A stretch of DNA of 64,000 nucleotides from contig JBGSHJ010000064.1 of assembly GCA_041752315.1 (NCBI GenBank), positions 38,695 to 102,694 on the forward strand. The letters are read 5' to 3'. This document shows positions 33,931 to 42,604 of this stretch, one piece after another. Under the pieces are notes generated by a model. It saw nothing but the letters and a program-made list of their open reading frames with translations. It did not search any database and was not told the DNA's origin. Source of the stretch: SYFY01 sp041752315 (GTDB taxonomy: Bacteria > Pseudomonadota > Gammaproteobacteria > Pseudomonadales > Azotimanducaceae). The position numbers and the translations under genes were made by a program. Numbering within the stretch: position 1 is the first letter of the stretch; each line of letters begins with the position of its first letter.

Positions 33931-33964
33931 CCTGCTGCCTGTCGCTGTCCTGCCGGCAAGACTC

Positions 33965-34375
33965 CTAACCTTTTACATATCCCATGGCTTCGACAATTCG
34001 TCCGTTGCGTACACGCATCAGATTCAGTCCCCGTATTGATTCAGCTTCGCCTTCGCCCCAACAAAAGCGCCACCGGATGATGGCTCGGTCACCTGTTACG
34101 AATACCTCTTCCCGTGCGAAAAAGGTGCCTGCAGAACTCGCAATACCTTGCCAGTTTGCAAGGCATGCTGCTTTGCCAACCAGGCGATCGCCTTCCGGAG
34201 CGGGTGTGGTGTTTTCGATGACGCACTCATCAGCCACGAGATCGTTCATGGCATCAGGATCATGGCGATCGAATGCTTCATGGAATTTCTGAATGACCTG
34301 TTTTGTCGCGATCGCTGCGTCATCCAGAGGGCCTAGAACAGCGATCTGATCCGGTGCAAGTGACAAGTATCTCAT
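33965..34375 (-). CDS. SnoaL-like / NTF2-fold protein
   Basis: 136 aa from ATG 34375, with GGGGAA about 7 nt upstream; the open frame to 34582 is unsupported. It has the NTF2-like pattern VIQKFHEAFDRHDPDAMNDLVADECVIEN followed by GDRLVGKAACLANWQG and VTGDRAIIRWRFCW, ending GLNLMRVRNGRIVEAMGYVKG. These are the marks of the ketosteroid isomerase/SnoaL superfamily. The protein could be an enzyme or binding protein; no catalytic pair can be assigned with confidence. Confidence 0.85.
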   Translation of the reverse strand: MRYLSLAPDQIAVLGPLDDAAIATKQVIQKFHEAFDRHDPDAMNDLVADECVIENTTPAPEGDRLVGKAACLANWQGIASSAGTFFAREEVFVTGDRAIIRWRFCWGEGEAESIRGLNLMRVRNGRIVEAMGYVKG

Positions 34376-34639
34376 CGAGTTCCCCGAGCTTCGTTTGGGT
34401 TGTTGCAGGGTCCGCTGTCCACCAATGTATTCAACCAACCTGGGTGACACCATGCCATGACTCTGCAGACAGCATGCTGTCAGGAATCCATCAGTCCGGT
34501 AAACGACTTCATGCGCTGCACGAAACAAAACCGCTGCCGCGAAACCCCAAGGATAAACCGCGCGGAATCCCCGAGGACACACCTCGTGGGCAATGCACTC
34601 GCGGCGAAGCTGCGGCGACAGACGCAGGTGGCCCGGATC

Positions 34640-35362
34640 TCAGAACAGCAGGACAACGAGGAGCGCGACGAGCAACGCAAGTCCGGGGATGGCCGTGGTG
34701 AAAGCGAGCTGCCTGTGCGCGGAGTCGCTCTCGGATGCACTCAGTCCGCGCGCGTCCCAGGCAGGCGACCTTGTCCGCCACACGCCGAAGATACCGGCAT
34801 CACCTCGTGCCATCGCACGTTGCCGCAGCGGTACACCAATCCAGTCGGCGAGTGCATCTGCAGACTCGCCGACAAGCCGGGTGTAGTCGGTGGTACGGGC
34901 GATCGGGCGATCCTCACCGAGCATGATGAGTTCGCCAGTACGCAATCGAAGCACATAGACCTTGACGATGGTGGTGAGACCGAGCGTGGTATACACCTCC
35001 TCCCGCCACTCCACGCATTCCAGTTGTGCCGGTTGCAACGTTCCATTCCATGCAGCGGGTTTGGTCAGATAGGACCGCGCAGCAGGAAGCTGCAGATCTG
35101 TGCCTTGTTCGCTGATCACCACCCGCCAGCGCACTTTCACCAGCGCTTCCTTCCACACGAGGTGTACAAATGGGGCGATGAATGCCGCTGTTGCCAGCAC
35201 GATCAATGCACCGGTTCTGTCGCCGGACATCAACAGATCAATGGCGAAGACGGACAGCCCGGAAAGAAGACAGCCCAGGAGCACGAGCAGGAACCAGGCA
35301 CCCAGTCGAGAGAGAAGGCCGGCCCTGAAAACGAGTGGGTGCGCTGACGCTGCTCCTGTCAT
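34640..35362 (-). CDS. membrane protein of unknown function
   Basis: A 240-aa protein with two N-terminal transmembrane helices (LGAWFLLVLLGCLLSGLSVFAI and GALIVLATAAFIAPFVHLV). A roughly 130-aa domain rich in beta-strand-like segments follows (WRVVISEQGTDLQL, TIVKVYVLRLRTGELIML), and the protein ends with a C-terminal helix (LAFTTAIPGLALLVALLVVLLF). The soluble part resembles PH-like membrane-associated domains in general character, but I do not recognise the family. It is a single gene between a SnoaL-like gene and a TonB receptor gene on the same strand. Confidence 0.7.
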   Translation of the reverse strand: MTGAASAHPLVFRAGLLSRLGAWFLLVLLGCLLSGLSVFAIDLLMSGDRTGALIVLATAAFIAPFVHLVWKEALVKVRWRVVISEQGTDLQLPAARSYLTKPAAWNGTLQPAQLECVEWREEVYTTLGLTTIVKVYVLRLRTGELIMLGEDRPIARTTDYTRLVGESADALADWIGVPLRQRAMARGDAGIFGVWRTRSPAWDARGLSASESDSAHRQLAFTTAIPGLALLVALLVVLLF

Positions 35363-35483
35363 GTCGATGTTCCGACGGAGTGTGACTTCATCGTTGCGCG
35401 GACAAGGTGCATTCCTCTCCCATGCAGATCAATGGACCGGGTTTTCGTGACAGCGTGTGCCAGTTACCGGGCAGACACCTCAA

Positions 35484-37862
35484 CTACAGTCTGGCGCGAA
35501 TTGACAATCCTATCACTCGCGGATCGCCAGGCTGACCCAGGATCAGGCCGGAGTTGCCCGTCTGTATGGTCAGTGCCGTGAGATACCGTTCATCAAACAG
35601 GTTGCGTGCAAAGACGTCGACTTCCCAGCCATCCCGGAAGCGGTAGCCCATGCTCAGGTTGGTGATGTCATGTCCGTCGATCCATGTGAAACGCGACGCC
35701 GAGGTATCGCTGTAATAACCGCTGCGAATGTTCCAGTCTGCGTGCACCACAAATTCGCCTGCCCCGGCCGGCAACCGGTAGTCAAAACCCAGACTCCCCA
35801 CCCAACGGGACAATCCGGCAATCTTCTCGTCCGTCAGATCACACGCCACGGTCGCGGCAGTCTGCACTTCGAGTGGACAGGGACCTGTGGTGTAGTCCGT
35901 GTTCTCGCCCAGCGCCCAGGCTGTCGACGCTCGCAATGTCAGACTCGTGAACACCTGAGCAGTGAAATCCAGTTCTGCGCCCTGCACACGCACCCCGGGA
36001 ATGTTGGACGGATAGGAACGAATCGCAGCGGTTTCCAGGTTCGAGACAATGTTGGCCTGGTAGTCCTTCACGTCAGTGCGATAAATCGCCAGATTGAGTA
36101 TCGCGCGGTCATCGAGCAGCGTGGACTTGATGCCCAGTTCGACGGTGCTGTTGCGCTCGTCTTCGATGATGGCCGTCGCGAGTGCCGGCTGATTCTGCGT
36201 GTCGAGTGGCAAGCCGGACATGTTGAGGCCGCCGGACTTGTAGCCGTAGGAATAGCTCACGTACGTGAACAGTTTATCCGTCCACTGCCAGGTGAAGTTG
36301 GTCCGACCCGAAGTGCTGCCACCGGAATCCGATGCGGTGTAGCTTTGTGGGCGGAAGATCGACAGCTTGGCGCGATTGAGTTCCGTGGCCACGGCGGAGG
36401 GGAGCCCGGTTAGGTCGAGACCGCCAGCAACCTGGGTGCTGTAAGTCCCGTCCTTGTCCTCGTAGGTGTAGCGCAGCCCCAGCGTTGCCGAAAGCCGTTC
36501 GGTGATCTGGTAGTTCATCTCGCCGAACGCGGCGTAACTGTCCATCTGGAACCGCGAAATACCCTCCTGTCCATAGCCATCGAGGAGATTGCGCGGAATC
36601 GGAGCTGAAAAACTGTCCTGGTTGAGCAGCCAGTAGGCCGCTTCCGGTCCATAGATACTGGAGGGTCGACCAACGATTTTCTGCGTGAAGAAGTACAGCC
36701 CAACAATATGGCTCAGTGGTCCGTCGGCGTCCGATGCCAGGCGCAGTTCCTGACTGAACTGGTCCTGGCGGGACGGAATGCGCTGTACGCTCTGGATCGG
36801 AATGCCGGTGTAGTCGCGGTCATTCGCAACGTCCCAGTCCCAGTAGCGCCACGCAGAGACCGAGGTCAGGGCACCAGGGCTCAAGGACCAGTCGGCGATC
36901 AGAGATATACCACCATCCTGTGTGTCGATCCTCAGGTCGGCATCAATATCGCTCAGGCGGTCATGGACGTTGCGGCTCGGCGGCTCATAGTCGAGGCCCG
37001 AAGCGAGGGCTGGAAACTGACGGGCAGCGCTACGGCGACTCTGGCCCACTCGCAGAAAGCTCTGCGTGCAGCAGACTGAATCCAGATCCGAGACGTCGGC
37101 AATGAGTCGCAGTGTCAGATCTTCGGAGTGTGTCCATAACAGTTGTCCGCGGAATGCGGAGTTGTCCAGAGTGTTCAGGTGCTGATCGGTGACAACGTTC
37201 TGAATCAGGCCGTCACGCCGTGTCAGTTGTGCCGAGAGTCGTCCCGCGACCGCGTCGCCCAAAGGACCCGCGAGCGATGCCTTGGCCTGCAGGAAGTCGT
37301 GGCTGCCAATGGATGCTTCGCCGTTCACTTCCGTTTCAAAAGCCGGTGCCCGACTGATGATGTGGATGGCACCGCCGGTCGTGTTCTTGCCAAACAGCGT
37401 GCCTTGTGGCCCCCGGAGGACTTCCACCCGATCGACATCAGTGAAGTCAAACGCTGCCGTTGCCGGGCGGGCGTGATAGACCTGATCGACATAAAAACCG
37501 ACACCCGGCTCGATACCGTCATTCGCCGCGCTGATGGACAGGGTATTCGAACCCTGGCCACGTATCGTGTAAGCGGTGTTCCGCGGATTGGCAGAGTTGT
37601 AATAAAGCGACGGCACCAGCTGGCTCAGCTGTTGGGTATTCACCGTGTAGGTACTGTCGAGCAGTTCGCCACTGACCACCGAGATCGCAGCAGGTACCGA
37701 CTGCAGGTTCTCCTCACGGCGCCGGGCCGTGACAACAATCTCTTCCAGCGCTCTCCCGGTCGCCAAATCGCTGGCGCTGTCGGACTGTCGGGGCTCCTGG
37801 GCAAGAAGCGGAAAGGTGGTCAGATACACGACCATTGAGTAAAAGTTGGTCCGGAAACCCAT
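35484..37862 (-). CDS. TonB-dependent receptor
   Basis: 792 aa from ATG 37862 (AGGAC about 8 nt upstream). The frame extends to 38006 but crosses the promoter and a palindrome. A signal peptide ends near LLAQEPRQ, followed by the TonB box region LEEIVVTARRR and the plug domain (VPAAISVVSG, RGQGSNTLSI, VEVLRGPQGTLFGKNTTGGAIHI). The rest is a 22-strand barrel ending in SIRARL, whose final aromatic is lacking. The plug and the PQGTLFGKNTTGG motif match the large proteobacterial group used for uptake of varied organics, not clearly siderophores. Expression is probably controlled through the palindrome at 37902-37929. Confidence 0.93.
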   Translation of the reverse strand: MGFRTNFYSMVVYLTTFPLLAQEPRQSDSASDLATGRALEEIVVTARRREENLQSVPAAISVVSGELLDSTYTVNTQQLSQLVPSLYYNSANPRNTAYTIRGQGSNTLSISAANDGIEPGVGFYVDQVYHARPATAAFDFTDVDRVEVLRGPQGTLFGKNTTGGAIHIISRAPAFETEVNGEASIGSHDFLQAKASLAGPLGDAVAGRLSAQLTRRDGLIQNVVTDQHLNTLDNSAFRGQLLWTHSEDLTLRLIADVSDLDSVCCTQSFLRVGQSRRSAARQFPALASGLDYEPPSRNVHDRLSDIDADLRIDTQDGGISLIADWSLSPGALTSVSAWRYWDWDVANDRDYTGIPIQSVQRIPSRQDQFSQELRLASDADGPLSHIVGLYFFTQKIVGRPSSIYGPEAAYWLLNQDSFSAPIPRNLLDGYGQEGISRFQMDSYAAFGEMNYQITERLSATLGLRYTYEDKDGTYSTQVAGGLDLTGLPSAVATELNRAKLSIFRPQSYTASDSGGSTSGRTNFTWQWTDKLFTYVSYSYGYKSGGLNMSGLPLDTQNQPALATAIIEDERNSTVELGIKSTLLDDRAILNLAIYRTDVKDYQANIVSNLETAAIRSYPSNIPGVRVQGAELDFTAQVFTSLTLRASTAWALGENTDYTTGPCPLEVQTAATVACDLTDEKIAGLSRWVGSLGFDYRLPAGAGEFVVHADWNIRSGYYSDTSASRFTWIDGHDITNLSMGYRFRDGWEVDVFARNLFDERYLTALTIQTGNSGLILGQPGDPRVIGLSIRARL

Positions 37863-37901
37863 TGAGTGTCCTGATTGGGCTGTGATGGAGGCGGCCTCCA
37901 A

Positions 37902-37929
37902 TCCGCTATATTCTACAGAATATAGCGGA
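37902..37929. promoter_or_regulatory. perfect 28-bp palindromic operator over TonB-receptor promoter
   Basis: TCCGCTATATTCT-AC-AGAATATAGCGGA: 13-bp arms without mismatch and a 2-bp centre, 40 bp upstream of the receptor start. The arm contains the candidate -10 box. It has no T-run on the minus strand and lies upstream of a gene, so a repressor or activator dimer site is more likely than a terminator. Confidence 0.75.
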
Positions 37930-37946
37930 AACGGAAAGCAGGACAA
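37919..37946 (-). promoter_or_regulatory. candidate sigma-70 promoter of TonB receptor
   Basis: On the minus strand, TTGTCC (37946-37941) is followed by a 16-bp spacer and TATATT (37924-37919). The -10 box lies inside one arm of the palindrome, so a bound regulator would block polymerase. Confidence 0.45.
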
Positions 37947-38040
37947 AACTCCCGGATTGCCGGCAGGCGTGTTGCGCGATAGATTGAATAAACTGACGAT
38001 CGACAAAAGGGGCTATACAAACAGGACCAGAACGTTGCCT

Positions 38041-38883
38041 CTATGACGGCTTCTTCAGCGATCGATGGCGGGCCGGGTCCAGATGCACCGAGCCTGACCG
38101 GACTGAACTGGTGGACTTCACACCCAGCAGGCGTTTTCTCTCTGTTACCTTGATCAGTCTCTCGAGTTCTCGCATCGCGTGGCGGCCAATCCAGCACTTC
38201 GACGCATCCTCCGTTTCGAGCAGTTCTATCGCTGCGGAGATGGCCAGTTCCCGACAGGTCTCGTCCCGCTTCCCGATGCTCCGCACGGCCCAGGAAGCCG
38301 CCTGACGAACGTGAGGTCTATCATCGCCCGAGTATTGAATGATCAGACGGAGCATCTCCCTGATGGAATCAGCGTCCATATTCTTGTCATGAACGGCCAG
38401 CTGTGCGATCACGGCAAAGGCTGCCCGTTTGAAGTAGAGATCAGTTTTTTTGATCCAGCGACGGACCAGATCTATGGCGTCCGACCGACGGCTGACCAGG
38501 TCGCTGCACAGGTGATCGCACAAGTCCCACGACACAACATCCTTGAGCCAGCGTTCAATTCCGGCTCGGCTGACTGCTTCATGATCGGCGAGTAGAACCG
38601 CCAGCAAACGCGCTTCATGGACATCTGTCGCCCATAGCGGTTCCGCCAACTCGCATCGACCCTTCAGCTGTCTTGCCAGACGTCGCACCCGGGCAACCGA
38701 AACACCAAACGCCTTGCCCATCGGAATTCCGACCCGCATCGCTGACTCGCGTTTTTTCTGGGTCCCAGCGGCTTGCAGTTCAGTCAGAATAGCGCGAACT
38801 TCGGTTGTCACAGATTGGGCGTGAGGATTCGCCAGGGACACAATGGACCTCGGTGAGAATGCGGAAAGCCCGACAATATTCAC
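38041..38883 (-). CDS. AlkD-like DNA alkylation repair family protein
   Basis: 280 aa from GTG 38883; GTG 38811 would give the more usual N-terminus VTTEVRAILTELQAAGT. It is a HEAT-like helical protein with ALGVS-type FGVSVARVRRLARQLKG, then LWATDVHEARLLAVLLAD (LW-x-x-x-x-H-E-A-R), WDLCDHLC, FKRAAFAVIAQLAVHD, and HVRQAASWAVRSIGKRD. These are the landmarks of AlkD-like DNA glycosylases, which remove bulky or alkylated purines. The C-terminal 30 residues are basic. It lies 178 bp upstream of the TonB receptor gene on the same strand, but the palindrome/promoter between them argues for separate control. Confidence 0.82.
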   Translation of the reverse strand: MNIVGLSAFSPRSIVSLANPHAQSVTTEVRAILTELQAAGTQKKRESAMRVGIPMGKAFGVSVARVRRLARQLKGRCELAEPLWATDVHEARLLAVLLADHEAVSRAGIERWLKDVVSWDLCDHLCSDLVSRRSDAIDLVRRWIKKTDLYFKRAAFAVIAQLAVHDKNMDADSIREMLRLIIQYSGDDRPHVRQAASWAVRSIGKRDETCRELAISAAIELLETEDASKCWIGRHAMRELERLIKVTERKRLLGVKSTSSVRSGSVHLDPARHRSLKKPS

Positions 38884-39105
38884 TCAAGTCTGGCAATCAA
38901 CACCAGCAGATGGCGTGTCGGATTGACCGGCATGGGTTGATCGGGTGATGGTGTCCTCCCTGCGCATGGGATCTCATGGGTATAGACCGGCCAGCCAGCC
39001 TGGTCACAGACACAAGCGCCTCTGCAGAAGTGCGGTACGGGTTGATGCAAAAGAGGCAACCGACGATCATCGAACAGGTACTCATTGCCGATCAGAGGAG
39101 AGTGT

Positions 39106-39987
39106 ATGGAGACGTTCGAAGGCAGGACTGCAGTGGTAACGGGTGCTGCGAGTGGCATTGGCCTCGCGCTCGCGGAGCGATTTGCCGCCCTGCGCATGAA
39201 TGTGGTGCTGGCCGATGTTCAGCAGGATGCACTGGATCGAGCCGTCGCAAGCCTGGAAGCGCGGCAGGCAAGGGTGCTTGGCGTGCTCACCAATACCATG
39301 ATCCAGACCTCGGTTCAGGCACTGGCCGACAAGGCCATCAACACCTTCGGCAAGATTCACCTGCTTTGCAACAACGCCGGGGTTGCATCGACCCGCAACG
39401 CACCCGGCACAGGTATCTGGGAAGTCGCCGGCGCGGACTGGGACTGGGTACTGGGCGTGAACTTCTATGGCGTACTGTACGGACTGCAGGCGTTTGTTCC
39501 GCACATGCTGGCACACGGTGAAAGCGGCCATATCGTCAACACGGCGTCGTTGGCGGGCTTGTTGACCGGAGGCGGAACCTATGGCGTCAGCAAGCATGCC
39601 GTCGTGTCCCTGACCGAGACTCTCCACAACGACCTCAGGGCGCGAGGTGCGAAGATTGGTGCGTCCGTGCTGTGTCCCGGCATGGTCAATACCAACATCA
39701 TCGATGCTGAACGCAATCGGCCGGATTCTCTTGCCCATGTGGGAGCTTCGGCGCCGTCCGAGATTCTGGCAATGACCAAGGCGGCGTTGGCGGCAGGCAA
39801 GTCACCCGTCGAAATTGCCGATATCGTCTGCCAGTCCATCCGGGACGACAGCCTCTATATTCTTCCGCATCCTGCATGGGACGAATTTGTTCGCAGACGT
39901 ATCGATGCCGTGCTTACGCGTAAAGGCCCAGCCAACATCGACTTTGGCGAACTCATGCGACGCCGTGCTGCTGGTGAGCAGTTTTGA
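39106..39987 (+). CDS. short-chain dehydrogenase/reductase (SDR)
   Basis: 293 aa from ATG 39106 (GAGGAGAG just upstream). Cofactor motif TGAASGIG near residue 13, the structural LLCNNAGVAS block, the Ser region HIVNTASLAGLL, and the catalytic YGVSK (YxxxK). It has the classical SDR layout plus an approximately 40-aa C-terminal extension (LPHPAWDEFVRRRIDAVL). It would oxidise or reduce an alcohol/ketone with NAD(P)H. A PVEIADIVCQSIRDD segment resembles dehydrogenases of catabolic gene sets, but no pathway partner adjoins it. Confidence 0.92.
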   Translation: METFEGRTAVVTGAASGIGLALAERFAALRMNVVLADVQQDALDRAVASLEARQARVLGVLTNTMIQTSVQALADKAINTFGKIHLLCNNAGVASTRNAPGTGIWEVAGADWDWVLGVNFYGVLYGLQAFVPHMLAHGESGHIVNTASLAGLLTGGGTYGVSKHAVVSLTETLHNDLRARGAKIGASVLCPGMVNTNIIDAERNRPDSLAHVGASAPSEILAMTKAALAAGKSPVEIADIVCQSIRDDSLYILPHPAWDEFVRRRIDAVLTRKGPANIDFGELMRRRAAGEQF

Positions 39988-40180
39988 AAGAAGACCAGCC
40001 CGTCATTTTTCAGAAGGCAGGGAGTTCAGATCAGGTCTGACTATGATCTTTCCGTCTGGCCTGGTTTGACGCTGTTGTTGAGGGAGTTGAATGTGTTGCC
40101 AGCGCACTGTATCGGCCGGGGTACCTTGAAAAGCAAGAATCACTGGTAGAAGTCGTACTGTCTTGATTGTGAAGTGGTGC

Positions 40181-40437
40181 TCAACGTACCTCATCGACGG
40201 CAAGCACGAACAGGAATGGACCGAGCTTCATCGTACTCCCATCAGTGTCCACATCGACTTCCCAAAGGAAAGTACCGCTGGCCAGCCGGGCCGATGACGG
40301 GCCGGTGACGTTCTCCGGAAATTGTACTTCAGGGTATGTCGACGCCCTTGATTCCCCCAACCGGATGCCTGTCACATCCTGCGGGCGAACGACATGGTGC
40401 TGCCCTTCCGGGAACTCGATCCGGAAGTAAACGTCTA
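40181..40437 (-). pseudogene. decayed copy of the C-terminal end of the anti-sigma-like gene at 60486-61052
   Basis: The minus-strand translation EVQFPENVTG, GTFLWEVDVDTDG, MKLGPFLFVLAVDEVR closely follows EVQIPENVIN, GTFLWEVDVTTDG, LKLGPFWFVLADEEVR of the gene at 60.5 kb. DNA similarity continues past the stop into about 40090-40180 (TTGCCAGCGC, TGTATCGGC, CTTGAAAAGC). The N-terminal half of the parent gene is missing and replaced by unrelated sequence reaching the M4 protease gene. This is a truncated, diverged duplicate, not a functional gene. Confidence 0.75.
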
Positions 40438-40442
40438 ACGAC

Positions 40443-42134
40443 CTAGGTGACCCCACAGAGCTGCCATGCTCTTGCCACCGCAGCGTGTTCGGGGCTCGCC
40501 AAGCCATATAGCGACCTTGCAGCGTTGAGTGTTGCGGTACGCGCACCTTTGAAGTTGGTTGTCCTGGTCATGTAGACGGTAAGCGCCCTGTACCAGATTT
40601 TCGCAGCTTTGTCAGCACCGATACCCGTCATCGAACCGCCCCTGTGGTGGGCACCACCCTTGGCCACCAGATGAAAAACCTTGTTGGTAATACCGGAGTT
40701 GATATGGACGCCACCGTTGTCTGCAGTACCACGGTAACGCTCGGTGTAGTGGTCCGGGTCGTCGTCTGCTGTGAAGCCGTTGTTCCTCGCCTTGTGGGGA
40801 GACTCCATGTCTCGGGTAGCATCACCGGCTATCGCGGGTGTCCACGTTCGTTCGAAGATCTTCCACGTGTTGCTGTTCTCCCCGAAAGTAAATCTCTCGA
40901 TCAGTGCGCCGAAGACATCTGACATGGATTCATTGAGTGCGCCGGATTCTCCCTGATAGACCAGATTGGCCGTGTATTGGGTGAGGGCATGCGTCCACTC
41001 GTGCCCAAGCCAGTCCACCGAAACGACCGGACTGAAGAGCATGCCGTCCCCGTCCCCAAGAACGACCTGGTTTCCGTTCCAGAAACCGTTGTTGAGTCGA
41101 TTGCCGTAATGAACCGTAACACTCTTCAACCGGGTGACGCCATCAGCCGAATTGAAGTATGCAGGCCCGCCCCTGCCATCGAGACCGTTCCGGTTGAACG
41201 TCGTCTTGTAGTAATCCAGTGTCTTCGATGTGCCCAGGTGCGCATCTACCGCCGCCCTCTGGAATGCCGCATTGAATCTGTTGTCGGCATCGGTGATGTA
41301 GAAGGACGAATTGGTGGTACTTCGTCCATCGAAGATGCCGAAGTTGCGAATATGATCTTCCATGAAGTAGGTGCGAGCGGGTGGATTGATGACGATGAAG
41401 TAGGTGTTGATCGTCCTCGTTCCGCTGTAGAGGGAGAGACCCGTTCCTGATTGCAGGTTGTTGTAGTTCATAACGATGGCTCCGGTGTGGGCATCGATGA
41501 AATAGATAGGTAAGGCCGTTTCGGCGGTGCCGTCTTCCCGACGCAACTGCACGCGATACACCAGTGCGTCGCGTGCTCGCTTGGCTGGACGCATCACCCA
41601 CAGGTCCGTCTTCGGCTTTGCCGTGAGGCAGCTTTCGCAACCGTACTTCGCTACTGCAATCTTCACCGCTTCGGCGGCAGTCAGCTTCGGCGCTGTATTA
41701 ACCTGAACTGAACGCACAAGGTCGTCGGTGATGGAGGGAGAATATTCATCGGGCTCCAGGTGCACGATAGCTTCGCCACCGAACACGGGGATACCGCGGT
41801 ACATCTGCTGCACATGCGTGTGCATCATGGATTGCGAGTCTTCCTCGACGCGCTTGGTCCTGAATTCGTAGTCATTGCCAGCGACCTCGGCATTGCTCAT
41901 GTTTTGCGCAATATAGTTACCGAGGTAGTTGTAGCTGACGGTCTCTGCATCAAGCTGGCGGGCCGAAAGGGCGTTCCGTCGGCTCGGCTGAGATTCAGGC
42001 TTCACCGCTGATGTTTTGAATGACGGTGCAAGGGCAGGGCTTTGTTCGGTGTCTTGTTCTGCTGACGCTCCAACCGCAGCCAGCGTCAGAGCAAGCGCCA
42101 TGGCCATACAGGTAAACCGGTGACGTTCAGACAT
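40443..42134 (-). CDS. M4 family (thermolysin-like) zinc metalloprotease, secreted
   Basis: A 563-aa protein. Signal peptide within the first 27 residues (MAMALALTLAAVGASA). The propeptide (FTP/PepSY-like) has MHTHVQQMYRGIPVFGGEAIVH and AVKIAVAKYGC. The catalytic domain holds HEWTH at 378-382 and the third zinc ligand in NESMSD at Glu402, exactly 19 residues after the second His as in thermolysin. DNGGVHINSGITNKVFH supplies the catalytic His near the C-terminus. There is no C-terminal PPC or other extension. It is an extracellular endopeptidase needing zinc and probably calcium. It is transcribed divergently from a trypsin-like protease gene 470 bp away. Confidence 0.95.
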   Translation of the reverse strand: MSERHRFTCMAMALALTLAAVGASAEQDTEQSPALAPSFKTSAVKPESQPSRRNALSARQLDAETVSYNYLGNYIAQNMSNAEVAGNDYEFRTKRVEEDSQSMMHTHVQQMYRGIPVFGGEAIVHLEPDEYSPSITDDLVRSVQVNTAPKLTAAEAVKIAVAKYGCESCLTAKPKTDLWVMRPAKRARDALVYRVQLRREDGTAETALPIYFIDAHTGAIVMNYNNLQSGTGLSLYSGTRTINTYFIVINPPARTYFMEDHIRNFGIFDGRSTTNSSFYITDADNRFNAAFQRAAVDAHLGTSKTLDYYKTTFNRNGLDGRGGPAYFNSADGVTRLKSVTVHYGNRLNNGFWNGNQVVLGDGDGMLFSPVVSVDWLGHEWTHALTQYTANLVYQGESGALNESMSDVFGALIERFTFGENSNTWKIFERTWTPAIAGDATRDMESPHKARNNGFTADDDPDHYTERYRGTADNGGVHINSGITNKVFHLVAKGGAHHRGGSMTGIGADKAAKIWYRALTVYMTRTTNFKGARTATLNAARSLYGLASPEHAAVARAWQLCGVT

Positions 42135-42604
42135 TTTTAGCCCCTTGTTTTCTATCGCCTATTTTCACCTTGTACAGTTTTCTGGTGACCCTGGCGCAAA
42201 TCTCCCGATCTGGGCGTTGGCACGAACATCCATTCTCGTTTGCCGTTGATCACGGACACCGAGGAGGCGACAGTCCGTTCGGACGGCCCCATTGTCGAAC
42301 AATAGCGCCGTTTCTTGCCAATTGCGACAACGCAGAATGGAGACGGAAGGTCGACCGGCTGATCGGTCTACCGCAGACCGGTCACGGGGTGATCGAAAAA
42401 AATGTCTGAATACGGCTGTGTTTCCAACCCGAATAGGCCTTTACCTTTGCAATCACGAGTTTTATCCTCATGGAGGAGAAAATGCCCGGGTGTGCCAGCA
42501 GGTGTGCCAGCAGGTGTGCCAGCAGGCGGTACGTTGGAAGTGGTGCTGGATCCGATCACCCTTCGCGAACAGGTTCAGTTGCAGGCAGTAGAGGAGTCAA
42601 CACG
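42135..42604. other. intergenic region between divergent M4 and S1 protease genes
   Basis: It holds no convincing gene. The trypsin-gene frame runs back to 42470, but the 45 extra codons are a product of the 12-bp repeat at 42491 and lack a signal peptide. Both protease promoters must lie here. No clear operator was recognised. Confidence 0.5.
42491..42526. repeat. three exact tandem copies of a 12-bp unit
   Basis: TGTGCCAGCAGG is repeated three times without mismatch about 80 bp before the trypsin-like gene start. The unit is a multiple of three and keeps reading frames open on both strands, which explains the long false frames here. Confidence 0.9.

Noticed and set aside
42491..42526. Possible CRISPR or iteron array
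   Set aside because: The 12-bp units are contiguous with no spacers and only three copies; a simple tandem repeat explains them.
42470..42604. Upstream extension of the serine protease to an ATG at 42470
   Set aside because: The added 45 residues come from the TGTGCCAGCAGG repeat and would bury the signal peptide; ATG 42605 has a good RBS.
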